Source: Aurantimicrobium sp. INA4 (lineage in GTDB: Bacteria > Actinomycetota > Actinomycetes > Actinomycetales > Microbacteriaceae). Taken from it: a stretch of DNA of 64,000 bases. The notes under the pieces were generated by a model. It ran no database searches and was not told the origin of the DNA. It saw only the letters and a list, made by a program, of their open reading frames with translations. The stretch spans positions 310,001 through 374,000 of the forward strand of contig NZ_AP027040.1 in the NCBI RefSeq assembly GCF_027924525.1. The letters run 5' to 3'. The position numbers were made by a program, and so were the translations under genes. This document shows positions 1 through 6,920 of this stretch, piece after piece; the stretch's first letter is position 1; each line of letters begins with the position of its first letter.

Positions 1-489
1 ATTGACCCCGATGGCAACGTGAGCTCGCGCACGGTCTTGCTCAAAGGTTTAGATGAGAGTGGCTTCCAATTTGTCACCAACTACACCTCACGTAAGGGCA
101 AGGCGCTCCTGGCCAACCCCAGTATTTCCCTGCTATTTCCCTGGTATAGCCTCAAGCGCCAAGTGATTGTTTACGGCACCGCCATCAAAGCCAGTGATGC
201 CCTGAGCGATGAAATGTGGAACAGGCGCCCACAGGGCGCCCAGCTTGCCTCCGCAGCGAGTAATCAGTCTGAGCCGATTGCCTCACGCGCAGATCTCGAT
301 GCTCAGCTGGCTGAACTGGAGAAGCAGTATCCAGAAGGCACGGCTGTTCCCCGGCCAGAACACTGGGGTGCTTTTCATGTGGAGCCGCATGCCATTGAGT
401 TTTGGCAGGGACGTTCCATGAGATTCCACGATCGTATCCGATACGACCTTGTGGATGGCCTCTGGCAGATAACGCGCCTACAGCCCTAG
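1..489 (+). CDS. pdxH: Pyridoxamine 5'-phosphate oxidase, 5' end missing
   Basis: This FMN enzyme oxidises pyridoxamine or pyridoxine 5'-phosphate to pyridoxal 5'-phosphate, the last salvage step for PLP. The reading frame is already open at base 1 (I-D-P-D-G-N-V...), so the N-terminus lies outside the window and the internal GTG at 19 is not the start. Family signatures are visible: SSRTVLLKG and YTSRKGKALLANP for FMN/phosphate binding, RQVIVYGTA, WGAFHVEPHAIEFWQG, MRFHDRIRY and the usual end ITRLQP. About 162 residues are present of a family usually 210-220 long. A PLP-dependent lyase follows 10 bp downstream and may be co-transcribed. Confidence 0.93.
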   Translation: MDPDGNVSSRTVLLKGLDESGFQFVTNYTSRKGKALLANPSISLLFPWYSLKRQVIVYGTAIKASDALSDEMWNRRPQGAQLASAASNQSEPIASRADLDAQLAELEKQYPEGTAVPRPEHWGAFHVEPHAIEFWQGRSMRFHDRIRYDLVDGLWQITRLQP

Positions 490-499
490 GCTGAAGGAC

Positions 500-1642
500 A
501 TGGCAACTCCGTTCACCACGTATTCCCTCGACCAGCTTCGCACCCGCACCAGCGCTAAGTGGAGACAATACGGGCCGGATGTGTTGCCGCTGTGGGTGGC
601 GGAGATGGATAGCACTATTGCTCCCTCTGTTGCCGAGGCAGTCAATGCCGCACTGACCGAAGGCGACACCGGCTATGCCCACGGAGATGCCTATGGTGAA
701 GCTTTCGCGGAGTATTCGAAGCGCCACTGGGACCTCAACGTTGATCCCGCCTACACCCTCCCTGTTATTGATGTCATTCGTGGCTTGACCTCGGTCATTC
801 TGGAACTGACAGAACCGGGGGCGCCGATTGTGTTGACTCCTCCTGTCTATTACCCCTTCGCCATGATTGTCGGCGGTACGGGCAGAACAGTGGTGAATGC
901 TCCATTAACCGCTGAAGGTCGTTTCGATGCAGAAAGCCTAGAGAAGGCATTTACTGAAGCAGCAGCTCTGGGCAAGGGTGGCATGGTGCTGATCAGCAAC
1001 CCACATAACCCAGGGGGTGCGGTTCATACTCGTGAAGAGCTCACCATGTTGGCAACCTTGGCTGCAAAGTACAGGATTCGTATTCTCTCGGATGAGATTC
1101 ACGCTCCACTGACGATGCCTGGGTACACCTTTATCTCGATCCTCGATATTCCTGAAGCAGCCGATGCCATTGTGGTGACCAGCGCCTCCAAGTCATATAA
1201 CCTTGCCGGGCTCAAGGCAGCGCTCATTGTGACCAACCCGGCTTCGTCTGAGTTTGTTCGTTCCATGAAGTCCAAGTATTTGGAAGGCCCCAGCCATCTG
1301 GGCACTATTGCTCACGTTGCCGCTTTGAACGGAGGAGACCAGTGGCTGGCCGATGTGAATAAAGACATCGATCGCAACCGCCACCTCGTCACGGAACTGG
1401 TGACCACCTTCCTTCCTGGTGCGAAATACACTCCCGTGGAAGCAACCTATTTAGCGTGGGTGGACTGCCGAGACCTCGGCCTGGGTGATGACCCGGGACA
1501 GGTGTTTCTAGAAAAGGGCAAGGTTGCCTTTAGTAGTGGGCACGTTTTTGGCCCCGGCGGAGAAGGTCATATCCGCGTCAATATGGGAACCAGTCCCGAG
1601 ATACTGACCGAAGCATTCCGCAGAGCCTCACTGGCCCTCTAA
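500..1642 (+). CDS. MalY/PatB-type PLP-dependent C-S lyase (cystathionine beta-lyase or aminotransferase)
   Basis: Fold-type I PLP enzyme of 380 residues. MalY/PatB members cleave cystathionine or cysteine conjugates, releasing a thiol, pyruvate and ammonia. Visible signs are the N-terminal LPLWVAEMD motif typical of this subgroup, ISNPHNPGG (about residues 165-173), LSDEIHAPL with the PLP-contacting Asp, and SASKSYNLAGLK with the Schiff-base lysine at about residue 231. The start is the ATG 10 bp after pdxH. An AAGGA lies only 1-2 nt before it, unusually close, so translational coupling to pdxH is possible. The exact substrate cannot be read from sequence; a methionine/cysteine metabolism role is likely. 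Confidence 0.88.
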   Translation: MATPFTTYSLDQLRTRTSAKWRQYGPDVLPLWVAEMDSTIAPSVAEAVNAALTEGDTGYAHGDAYGEAFAEYSKRHWDLNVDPAYTLPVIDVIRGLTSVILELTEPGAPIVLTPPVYYPFAMIVGGTGRTVVNAPLTAEGRFDAESLEKAFTEAAALGKGGMVLISNPHNPGGAVHTREELTMLATLAAKYRIRILSDEIHAPLTMPGYTFISILDIPEAADAIVVTSASKSYNLAGLKAALIVTNPASSEFVRSMKSKYLEGPSHLGTIAHVAALNGGDQWLADVNKDIDRNRHLVTELVTTFLPGAKYTPVEATYLAWVDCRDLGLGDDPGQVFLEKGKVAFSSGHVFGPGGEGHIRVNMGTSPEILTEAFRRASLAL

Positions 1643-1652
1643 ACCAGTAGCG

Positions 1653-2858
1653 TTAGCTGATTGTTTCCAGTGGCCCTGTATCGGGCAGTGGCGCTCCGTG
1701 CGATCCGCGCAGGTCGGGGCTCCACCTCTTCGTAAAGAAGGCACCAACCGTGGTAATCAGCGCAAAGAGTGCTGCGGCCACAATCGCAGATGGCGCCCCG
1801 TAGTGATCTATGCAGAAACCAGCCACAGCAGCGCCTAAACCAGCACCAATGAGCTGGCCACTGCCAATCCAGGCATAGGACTCAGCAGTTTCACTGAATT
1901 TCATGGTCGCGCTGACGTTGGCAAAGAGCACGGTCAGTGCTGGGGCAACACCTAATCCAGAGATAAAGAGCATCAAGGCCAACCACCAGAAATCAGTGGA
2001 CACAATGGCCAGGCTCAAACCGGTGGCCACGACGGCAAGTCTGCGGGTCATTGACCACGGTGCTATCTCGCGGTGACCCCAGCCCAATCCACCAACCAAT
2101 GAACCTAAGGCATAGATAGCAAGAAGCCAACCGGCTTCTGCACCACCCTTGCCATACAGAGCAATGATTCCTGCTTCCACAGCAGAGAAACACGACACTA
2201 GCGTGAGACCTAGGAGGGTGCTGATAATCACGGGTGCTTTGGTGAGAACACCACCCAAACGCCGCTTGCTAGGTGGAATGCGAACCTGACCTACCGAAGG
2301 GGCCGTGATAAACCACAGTCCACCACCAGCGAGGAAGGCCATCGCGGTTAGCACAGCCTCCACGCTGCCAACTTGCACCGCCACAAACGTGGTGAGCACG
2401 GGGCCAACAATCCAAATGATTTCTTGGGCTGTGGCATCGAGAGAAAACAGGGGAGTGAGCAGTCGGTTAGGAACAAGCTTGGGGTAGATCGTGCGCACAG
2501 CAGGCTGAATAGGGGGGAAGGAACATCCGCCAATGAAGCCCAACACAATCAACACAGGAACCGAGAAGGGGAAAATTGCCATCGACGACAGTGTGATTAC
2601 CGCAACAATCGTCATCACGGTCAAGAGAGGCCTCATGCCCCAGCGAGACATCAAACGTGAGCTAATGGGACCCGCGATGGCTTCACCAACAGCGATAGCT
2701 CCCACAACAAGACCGGCAGCGGCATAAGAGTTATGCACGGATTCCACGTGAATCAGGAACGCAATGGCCAGCATGCCATGGGGAAAACGTGCAAGAAGCT
2801 GCGACAAAACAACGCGGGTCACCCCGCGTACTTTGAGCAGTTCCGCATATGTTTTCAC
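1653..2858 (-). CDS. MFS transporter
   Basis: Integral membrane carrier of 401 residues with about twelve hydrophobic segments and the MFS layout of two six-helix halves. A loop reading SSRLMSRWGMRPLL between the second and third helices corresponds to the MFS motif A region. The substrate is not recognisable; the general form resembles drug or metabolite exporters. It starts at a GTG preceded by GGAG (complement of about 2863-2866) with good spacing. It converges with the C-S lyase (11 bp between stops) and is divergent from the ribonucleotide reductase locus. Confidence 0.8.
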   Translation of the reverse strand: MKTYAELLKVRGVTRVVLSQLLARFPHGMLAIAFLIHVESVHNSYAAAGLVVGAIAVGEAIAGPISSRLMSRWGMRPLLTVMTIVAVITLSSMAIFPFSVPVLIVLGFIGGCSFPPIQPAVRTIYPKLVPNRLLTPLFSLDATAQEIIWIVGPVLTTFVAVQVGSVEAVLTAMAFLAGGGLWFITAPSVGQVRIPPSKRRLGGVLTKAPVIISTLLGLTLVSCFSAVEAGIIALYGKGGAEAGWLLAIYALGSLVGGLGWGHREIAPWSMTRRLAVVATGLSLAIVSTDFWWLALMLFISGLGVAPALTVLFANVSATMKFSETAESYAWIGSGQLIGAGLGAAVAGFCIDHYGAPSAIVAAALFALITTVGAFFTKRWSPDLRGSHGAPLPDTGPLETIS

Positions 2859-2981
2859 AGTTTCTCCAGTCTATGGGCCGGGTCATAAGGGTGCGAATGA
2901 GCGCAAAATCCTCGCGAGAGTGTCCGTGGGTGGCCAGAAGATGTATTTCACGTAAAAAATGAACGAAAAACGGTGTGAATA

Positions 2982-2990
2982 TGTGCACAA
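2982..2990 (-). promoter_or_regulatory. DnaA-box-like 9-mer (degenerate)
   Basis: The minus strand reads TTGTGCACA, which fits the relaxed DnaA consensus TTRTNCACA. It lies 11 bp before the second, perfect site. Its weight comes from the pairing and from lying upstream of nrdA. Confidence 0.45.
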
Positions 2991-3001
2991 ACGAGGAAAA
3001 G

Positions 3002-3010
3002 TTATCCACA
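3002..3010 (+). promoter_or_regulatory. DnaA box, perfect consensus
   Basis: TTATCCACA matches the strong DnaA box exactly. It sits 26 bp before the core of the first NrdR-like box and about 109 bp before the proposed nrdA start. In E. coli DnaA binds the nrdAB promoter and links dNTP supply to replication. A similar role here is inference. Confidence 0.6.
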
Positions 3011-3026
3011 ACTGGGGATGACACGC

Positions 3027-3042
3027 CCACAACATGTAGGGG
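3027..3042 (+). promoter_or_regulatory. NrdR box 1
   Basis: CCACAACATGTAGGGG matches the NrdR box consensus acaCwAtATaTwGtgt at the key C...G decamer (C at 3030, G at 3039) with a palindromic ACATGT centre. NrdR is the ATP/dATP-sensing repressor of RNR genes and binds paired boxes. No nrdR gene is in the window. Confidence 0.72.
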
Positions 3043-3043
3043 A

Positions 3044-3072
3044 TTCATTTTCGAGCCAACCCCTTATATAGT
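3044..3072 (+). promoter_or_regulatory. Probable nrdA promoter
   Basis: TTCATT (3044-3049) and TATAGT (3067-3072) are separated by 17 bp. The -10 hexamer lies inside NrdR box 2, as expected for repression by blocking RNA polymerase. The predicted transcript starts near 3079, leaving a leader of about 40 nt before the GTG at 3119. Confidence 0.5.
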
Positions 3073-3074
3073 GG
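3059..3074 (+). promoter_or_regulatory. NrdR box 2
   Basis: ACCCCTTATATAGTGG matches the right half and centre of the NrdR consensus. Its centre is 32 bp from the centre of box 1, three helical turns, which is the spacing typical of functional NrdR box pairs. Confidence 0.68.
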
Positions 3075-3118
3075 TCAAGCACCTAGAGCAGAAAATTTAC
3101 GAGGAAGAGACAAAAGAC

Positions 3119-5617
3119 GTGGGAATCACTGTCGTAAAGCGCAATGGACAGCGCGAACAGTATGACGCCAACAAGATCAACATGGCGATTGAAGAGGCAA
3201 CACATGGCCTCCACGACAACATTGCGTGGGTGACCCAGATTGCCACCGAACTCGAAATCACCCTCTTTGATGGCATCACCACCCAGCAGCTCGACGAAGC
3301 AGTCATCCAGGTTGCTCTGCAGAACGTCAAAGATGACCCTGCATTCGACGTTGTTGCTGCCCGTCTGCTGCTCAAGACCATCTACAAGCGTGTACTCGGA
3401 GACTTCTCGACCCCCGAACAGCTGAAGAAGCTGCACCGCGACCACTTCGCAGAGAACATGAAGCGCGGCGTCGAGGAAGGTCTGCTCGACCCTCGACTGA
3501 CCGAACTGTTCGACCTCGAAGCACTCGCAGCTGAGATTGACCCCAGCCACGATGACCTGCTCAAGTACATCGGTGTTGTCACCCTCAACAACCGTTACGC
3601 CATTAAGGGTCGTAACGGTGACCCACTTGAGGTTCCTCAGTACTTCTGGATGCGTATCTCCATGGGTCTGTCTCTCAACGAGAAGAACCCCACCGAGCAC
3701 GCCATCAAGTTCTACAACAAGATGAGCCAGCTTGAGTACCTTGCAGCTGGATCTACTCTGGTCAACGCCGGAACCATCTACCCACAGCTTGCTAACTGCT
3801 TCGTTCTCGAAATGCAGGACGACATGGAGCACATTGCGAAGACCACTCGCGACGTGATGTGGCTCACCAAGGGAACCGGTGGAATCGGTCTGTCCGTCAC
3901 CAAGCTCCGTGCACAGGGTTCACCAATCCGCTCGAACAACACCACCTCGACCGGTCCTATCCCCTTCATGCACACCATTGACTCCATCCTGCGCGCTGTG
4001 AGCCGCGGTGGTAAGAAGTTCGGTGCTCTGTGCTTCTACATGGAGAACTGGCACATGGACTTCCCCGAGTTCCTTGACCTGCGTCAGAACTCCGGTGACC
4101 CCTACCGTCGTACCCGTACCGCGAACACTGCTGTATGGATCTCTGACGAGTTCATGAAGCGCGTCCAGAACGATGACGACTGGTACCTCTTCGACCCACT
4201 CGAGGTTACCGACCTCAACGAGCTTTACGGCAAGGCATTCTCCGAGCGCTACAACTTCTACGTAGCAGAGGCAGAAGCAGGACGTATGCACCTTTACAAG
4301 AAGATTGGTGCACGCGAGCAGTTCAAGCAGATCCTGATCTCCCTCCAGTCCACCAGCCACCCCTGGCTGACCTGGAAGGACACCATCAACCTGCGTGCCC
4401 TCAACAACAACACTGGAACCATCCACTCCTCCAACCTGTGCACCGAAATTACGCTGCCTCAGGACGAGGACAACGTCTCGGTATGTAACCTCGCATCAAT
4501 TAACCTGTCTCGTCATCTCACCGACGAGAACACCGTTGACTTCGCCAAGCTTGCCGAAAGCGCCAAGCTTGCTGTTCGTCAGCTCGACAACCTGATCGAC
4601 ATCACACGTTCTTCTGTGGATGAAGCAGACTTCTCCAACAAGGAAAACCGTGCAATCGGTCTGGGTCTCATGGGCTTCACCGACATCGTGGAGCGTATGG
4701 GTTACTCCTACGAGTCTGAAGAGGCCTACGATCTCATCGACGTCATTACCGAGCACATCTCTTATGCAGCAATCGAAGCATCGGTTGAGCTTGCACAGGA
4801 GCGTGGCGCCTACAAGAACTTCGAAGGAAGCCGCTGGTCACAGGGTCTCGTACCTTTCGACAGCATTGACCTCACCGAAGCAGACCGTGGTGTTCCCATC
4901 ACCGTCAACCGCAACACCACCCTGGACTGGGATGCGCTGCGCAAGAAGGTCAAGGGCGGCGTTCGCAACGCAACTCTGATGGCTATTGCTCCCACCGCAT
5001 CCATCGGTCTTGTTGCTGGAACCACACCAGGTCTGGACCCCCAGTTCTCACAGATCTTCAGCCGTGCAACCAGCTCCGGTAAGTTCCTTGAGGTCAACCG
5101 CAACCTTGTTGCTGACCTCCAGAAGCTCGGAATCTGGGAGACGGTTCGTGAAGACCTGCTGCGTAACCAGGGTGACGTACAGAACCTCCCACAGATTCCA
5201 GACCACATCAAGGCTGTCTACAAGACCAGCTTCCAGCTCTCGCCCTTCTCCTTCCTCGAGGTTGCGGCACGTGCACAGAAGTGGATCGACCAGGCCATCA
5301 GCCGCAACATGTACCTGGAAACTCGTGACCTCGGCGACATGATGGAGATCTACTCCGAAGCATGGAACCGTGGCGTGAAGACCACCTACTACCTCCACAT
5401 GAAGCCACGTCACACTGCTGAGCAGTCCACCGTCAAGGTGAACAAGGCAGAAGACATCAACGCCAGTGGCGGACCCAAGAAGGGCTTCGGCTTCGGTAGC
5501 GGTTCCGGTGCAAACCCAGAACCACACGCAGTCTCAGCTGTTGCAGAAGCAGAACCTGCTGTTGCTGCACCAGCACGCAAAGGCTTCGGATTCGGCGCAG
5601 CGGGAGGTGGAAACTAA
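3119..5617 (+). CDS. nrdA: Ribonucleoside-diphosphate reductase, large (alpha) subunit, lacking the C-terminal Cys pair
   Basis: Catalytic subunit of aerobic RNR, converting ribonucleotides to deoxyribonucleotides with radical input from NrdB. I take the GTG at 3119 as start (832 residues): it begins directly at the ATP-cone (VVKRNGQREQYDANK), has GAGGAAG upstream, and leaves the NrdR boxes in the leader. The longer frame from 2975 would translate through those boxes. Active-site features are intact: ANCFVLEM (first redox Cys), NLCTEI (Asn/Cys/Glu with the thiyl Cys), VCNLASINL (second redox Cys) and TTYYLHMKPRH (radical-transfer Tyr pair). The end is a low-complexity linker with two KGFGFG repeats, stopping at GGGN without the Cys-x2-Cys tail that re-reduces class I alpha subunits. 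That motif appears in the overlapping small ORF that follows. Confidence 0.95.
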   Translation: MGITVVKRNGQREQYDANKINMAIEEATHGLHDNIAWVTQIATELEITLFDGITTQQLDEAVIQVALQNVKDDPAFDVVAARLLLKTIYKRVLGDFSTPEQLKKLHRDHFAENMKRGVEEGLLDPRLTELFDLEALAAEIDPSHDDLLKYIGVVTLNNRYAIKGRNGDPLEVPQYFWMRISMGLSLNEKNPTEHAIKFYNKMSQLEYLAAGSTLVNAGTIYPQLANCFVLEMQDDMEHIAKTTRDVMWLTKGTGGIGLSVTKLRAQGSPIRSNNTTSTGPIPFMHTIDSILRAVSRGGKKFGALCFYMENWHMDFPEFLDLRQNSGDPYRRTRTANTAVWISDEFMKRVQNDDDWYLFDPLEVTDLNELYGKAFSERYNFYVAEAEAGRMHLYKKIGAREQFKQILISLQSTSHPWLTWKDTINLRALNNNTGTIHSSNLCTEITLPQDEDNVSVCNLASINLSRHLTDENTVDFAKLAESAKLAVRQLDNLIDITRSSVDEADFSNKENRAIGLGLMGFTDIVERMGYSYESEEAYDLIDVITEHISYAAIEASVELAQERGAYKNFEGSRWSQGLVPFDSIDLTEADRGVPITVNRNTTLDWDALRKKVKGGVRNATLMAIAPTASIGLVAGTTPGLDPQFSQIFSRATSSGKFLEVNRNLVADLQKLGIWETVREDLLRNQGDVQNLPQIPDHIKAVYKTSFQLSPFSFLEVAARAQKWIDQAISRNMYLETRDLGDMMEIYSEAWNRGVKTTYYLHMKPRHTAEQSTVKVNKAEDINASGGPKKGFGFGSGSGANPEPHAVSAVAEAEPAVAAPARKGFGFGAAGGGN

Positions 5618-5697
5618 TGAACTACACAACCCCCGTAGACGAGTACTTCGTTCCCGTCGACCCGATGGACGAACTTCAGTGCGAGTCCTGCCAGTAG
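5617..5697 (+). CDS. Micro-ORF encoding a detached NrdA-like redox tail (CESCQ end)
   Basis: A 26-codon frame begins with the ATG in TAATG, sharing one base with the nrdA stop, in the -1 frame. A near-perfect Shine-Dalgarno, GGGAGGTGG (about 5602-5610), is embedded in the last nrdA codons about 7 nt before this ATG, so independent or coupled translation is well supported. The peptide starts MNYTTPVDEYF and ends DPMDELQCESCQ. A Cys-x2-Cys at the extreme C-terminus is the hallmark of class I RNR alpha subunits, where it shuttles electrons from thioredoxin/glutaredoxin to the active site, and NrdA here lacks it. Either a separate peptide acts in trans, a -1 frameshift makes a fused form, or one base is wrong in the assembly. 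No good slippery heptamer is visible. Confidence 0.7.
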   Translation: MNYTTPVDEYFVPVDPMDELQCESCQ

Positions 5698-5766
5698 GCA
5701 ATTCGCTCTGATCTCCAGACACCCCTGCAACACCAGCACCATCTGTAACAACCCCGCCGCACCCCA

Positions 5767-5784
5767 CTAGAGCACCCGCTCTAG
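5767..5784 (+). repeat. Hairpin in the nrdA-nrdB spacer
   Basis: CTAGAGC-ACCC-GCTCTAG forms a perfect 7-bp stem with a 4-nt loop, followed by AAAAAC on the coding strand. It has no T-run, so it is not a standard terminator. It could be an attenuation or mRNA-processing site within the 143-bp spacer, which holds no other gene. Confidence 0.45.
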
Positions 5785-5840
5785 AAAAACGGGACACTAC
5801 AGAAACACCACACTTTAACGACGAACTAAGGAGAAACACC

Positions 5841-6821
5841 ATGGGTATTCTCGGTACCGGAGTCCAGGATGGACTCATGCTTAAGCCCGTCACCTACAAG
5901 TGGGCGATGGACCTATACGACCAGGCAGTAGCAAACACCTGGTTCCCCAACGAAATTCAGCTCGGTGAAGACATCGCTGACTTCAAGAAGATGACGGATG
6001 AAGAACGTCACGCCATCACCTTCTTGATGAGCTACTTCAACCCCAACGAGCTGCTCGTAAACAAGGCACTCGCCTTCGGCGTGTACCCCTATGTCAAGGC
6101 TCCAGAGGCTCACCTCTACCTCGCCAAGCAGATGTGGGAAGAAGCAAACCACTGCATGAGCTTCGAGTATGTTCTCGAAACCTTCCCCATTGACCGTGAG
6201 ATTGCCTACAGCTCACACGTCAAGGTTCCTTCCATGGCACGCAAGGAAGAGTTCGAGGTCAAGTTCATCAAGCGCATGACCGAGCAGACTCTCGACATCA
6301 CCACCACCGAGGGTAAGAAAGACTTCGTTCGCAACCTCGTTGCGTACAACGTCATCCTCGAGGGAATCTGGTTCTACTCCGGCTTCATGGTTGCTCTGAG
6401 CTTCCGCCAGCGCAACCTGCTGCGTAACTTCGGATCTCTCATGGACTGGGTCGTTCGCGACGAGTCTCTTCACCTCAAGTTCGGAATCAACCTGATTCTG
6501 ACCGTTCTTGAAGAGAACCCAGACCTGCAGACCCCTGAGTTCGCAGAAGAAATCCGTGACATGATCCTCAACGCTGTTGAGATGGAAGAGGAATACAACC
6601 GTGACCTCCTCCCCAACGGCATCTTGGGTCTGAACTCCAACTACATCAACCAGTACGTGAAGTACCTGGCTGACCGTCGTCTCGAGGAGCTCGGTTTCGA
6701 GGCCCACTACAAGGTCTCTAACCCTGCAAAGTGGATGGCAACCGCCAACGACACCCTGCAGCTGGTCAACTTTTTCGAGTCGACCAACACCAGCTACGAG
6801 TCCAACGGCGCAACCGCCTAA
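5841..6821 (+). CDS. nrdB: Ribonucleoside-diphosphate reductase, small (beta) subunit, class Ic-like (radical Tyr replaced by Phe)
   Basis: Ferritin-like metallocofactor subunit (326 residues) that supplies the radical to NrdA. The six metal ligands are E70, E101, H104, E174, E208 and H211. Spacings of 31, 3, 73, 34 and 3 equal those I recall for Chlamydia trachomatis NrdB (E89, E120, H123, E193, E227, H230). Residue E101+7, the radical Tyr (Y122 in E. coli), is Phe108, and the first ligand is Glu rather than Asp. Both are class Ic traits, implying a Mn/Fe cofactor without a tyrosyl radical. The C-terminal tail carries a conserved-type Tyr (NTSYES) before the end. The start has AAGGAG 8 nt upstream. 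A strong terminator follows. Confidence 0.96.
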   Translation: MGILGTGVQDGLMLKPVTYKWAMDLYDQAVANTWFPNEIQLGEDIADFKKMTDEERHAITFLMSYFNPNELLVNKALAFGVYPYVKAPEAHLYLAKQMWEEANHCMSFEYVLETFPIDREIAYSSHVKVPSMARKEEFEVKFIKRMTEQTLDITTTEGKKDFVRNLVAYNVILEGIWFYSGFMVALSFRQRNLLRNFGSLMDWVVRDESLHLKFGINLILTVLEENPDLQTPEFAEEIRDMILNAVEMEEEYNRDLLPNGILGLNSNYINQYVKYLADRRLEELGFEAHYKVSNPAKWMATANDTLQLVNFFESTNTSYESNGATA

Positions 6822-6837
6822 ATACTCGAACAGAGTT

Positions 6838-6869
6838 AAGGGCCTTCCTGATTACAGGAGGGCCCTTTT
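6838..6869 (+). terminator. Rho-independent terminator after nrdB
   Basis: An inverted repeat AAGGGCC-TTCCTG / CAGGA-GGGCCCTT with an ATTA loop ends in TTTTC. It sits 17 bp after the nrdB stop and closes the nrd operon. Confidence 0.85.
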
Positions 6870-6908
6870 CTGTACCCCGAATGGTGACAAAACTCTAAAA
6901 CTTTTGTC

Positions 6909-6920
6909 TAAACTAAACCT
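6909..6920 (+). promoter_or_regulatory. Leaderless-type promoter of first LAxTG gene
   Basis: -10 hexamer TAAACT ends 6 nt before the ATG at 6921. TGACAA (6885-6890) could be the -35. The 14-mer AAAACTTTTGTCTA spanning its left edge recurs in front of the second copy at 7831. Confidence 0.6.

Noticed and set aside
3083..3832. Antisense open frame opposite nrdA (249 codons)
   Set aside because: Shadow of nrdA codon bias; would read through the nrdA start region and has no domain signature.
5602..5617. Classical -1 programmed frameshift signal at the nrdA end
   Set aside because: The last codons read GGT GGA AAC TAA; the heptamer T-GGA-AAC does not fit X-XXY-YYZ, and no clear downstream pseudoknot is visible. 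Re-initiation from the strong Shine-Dalgarno is simpler.
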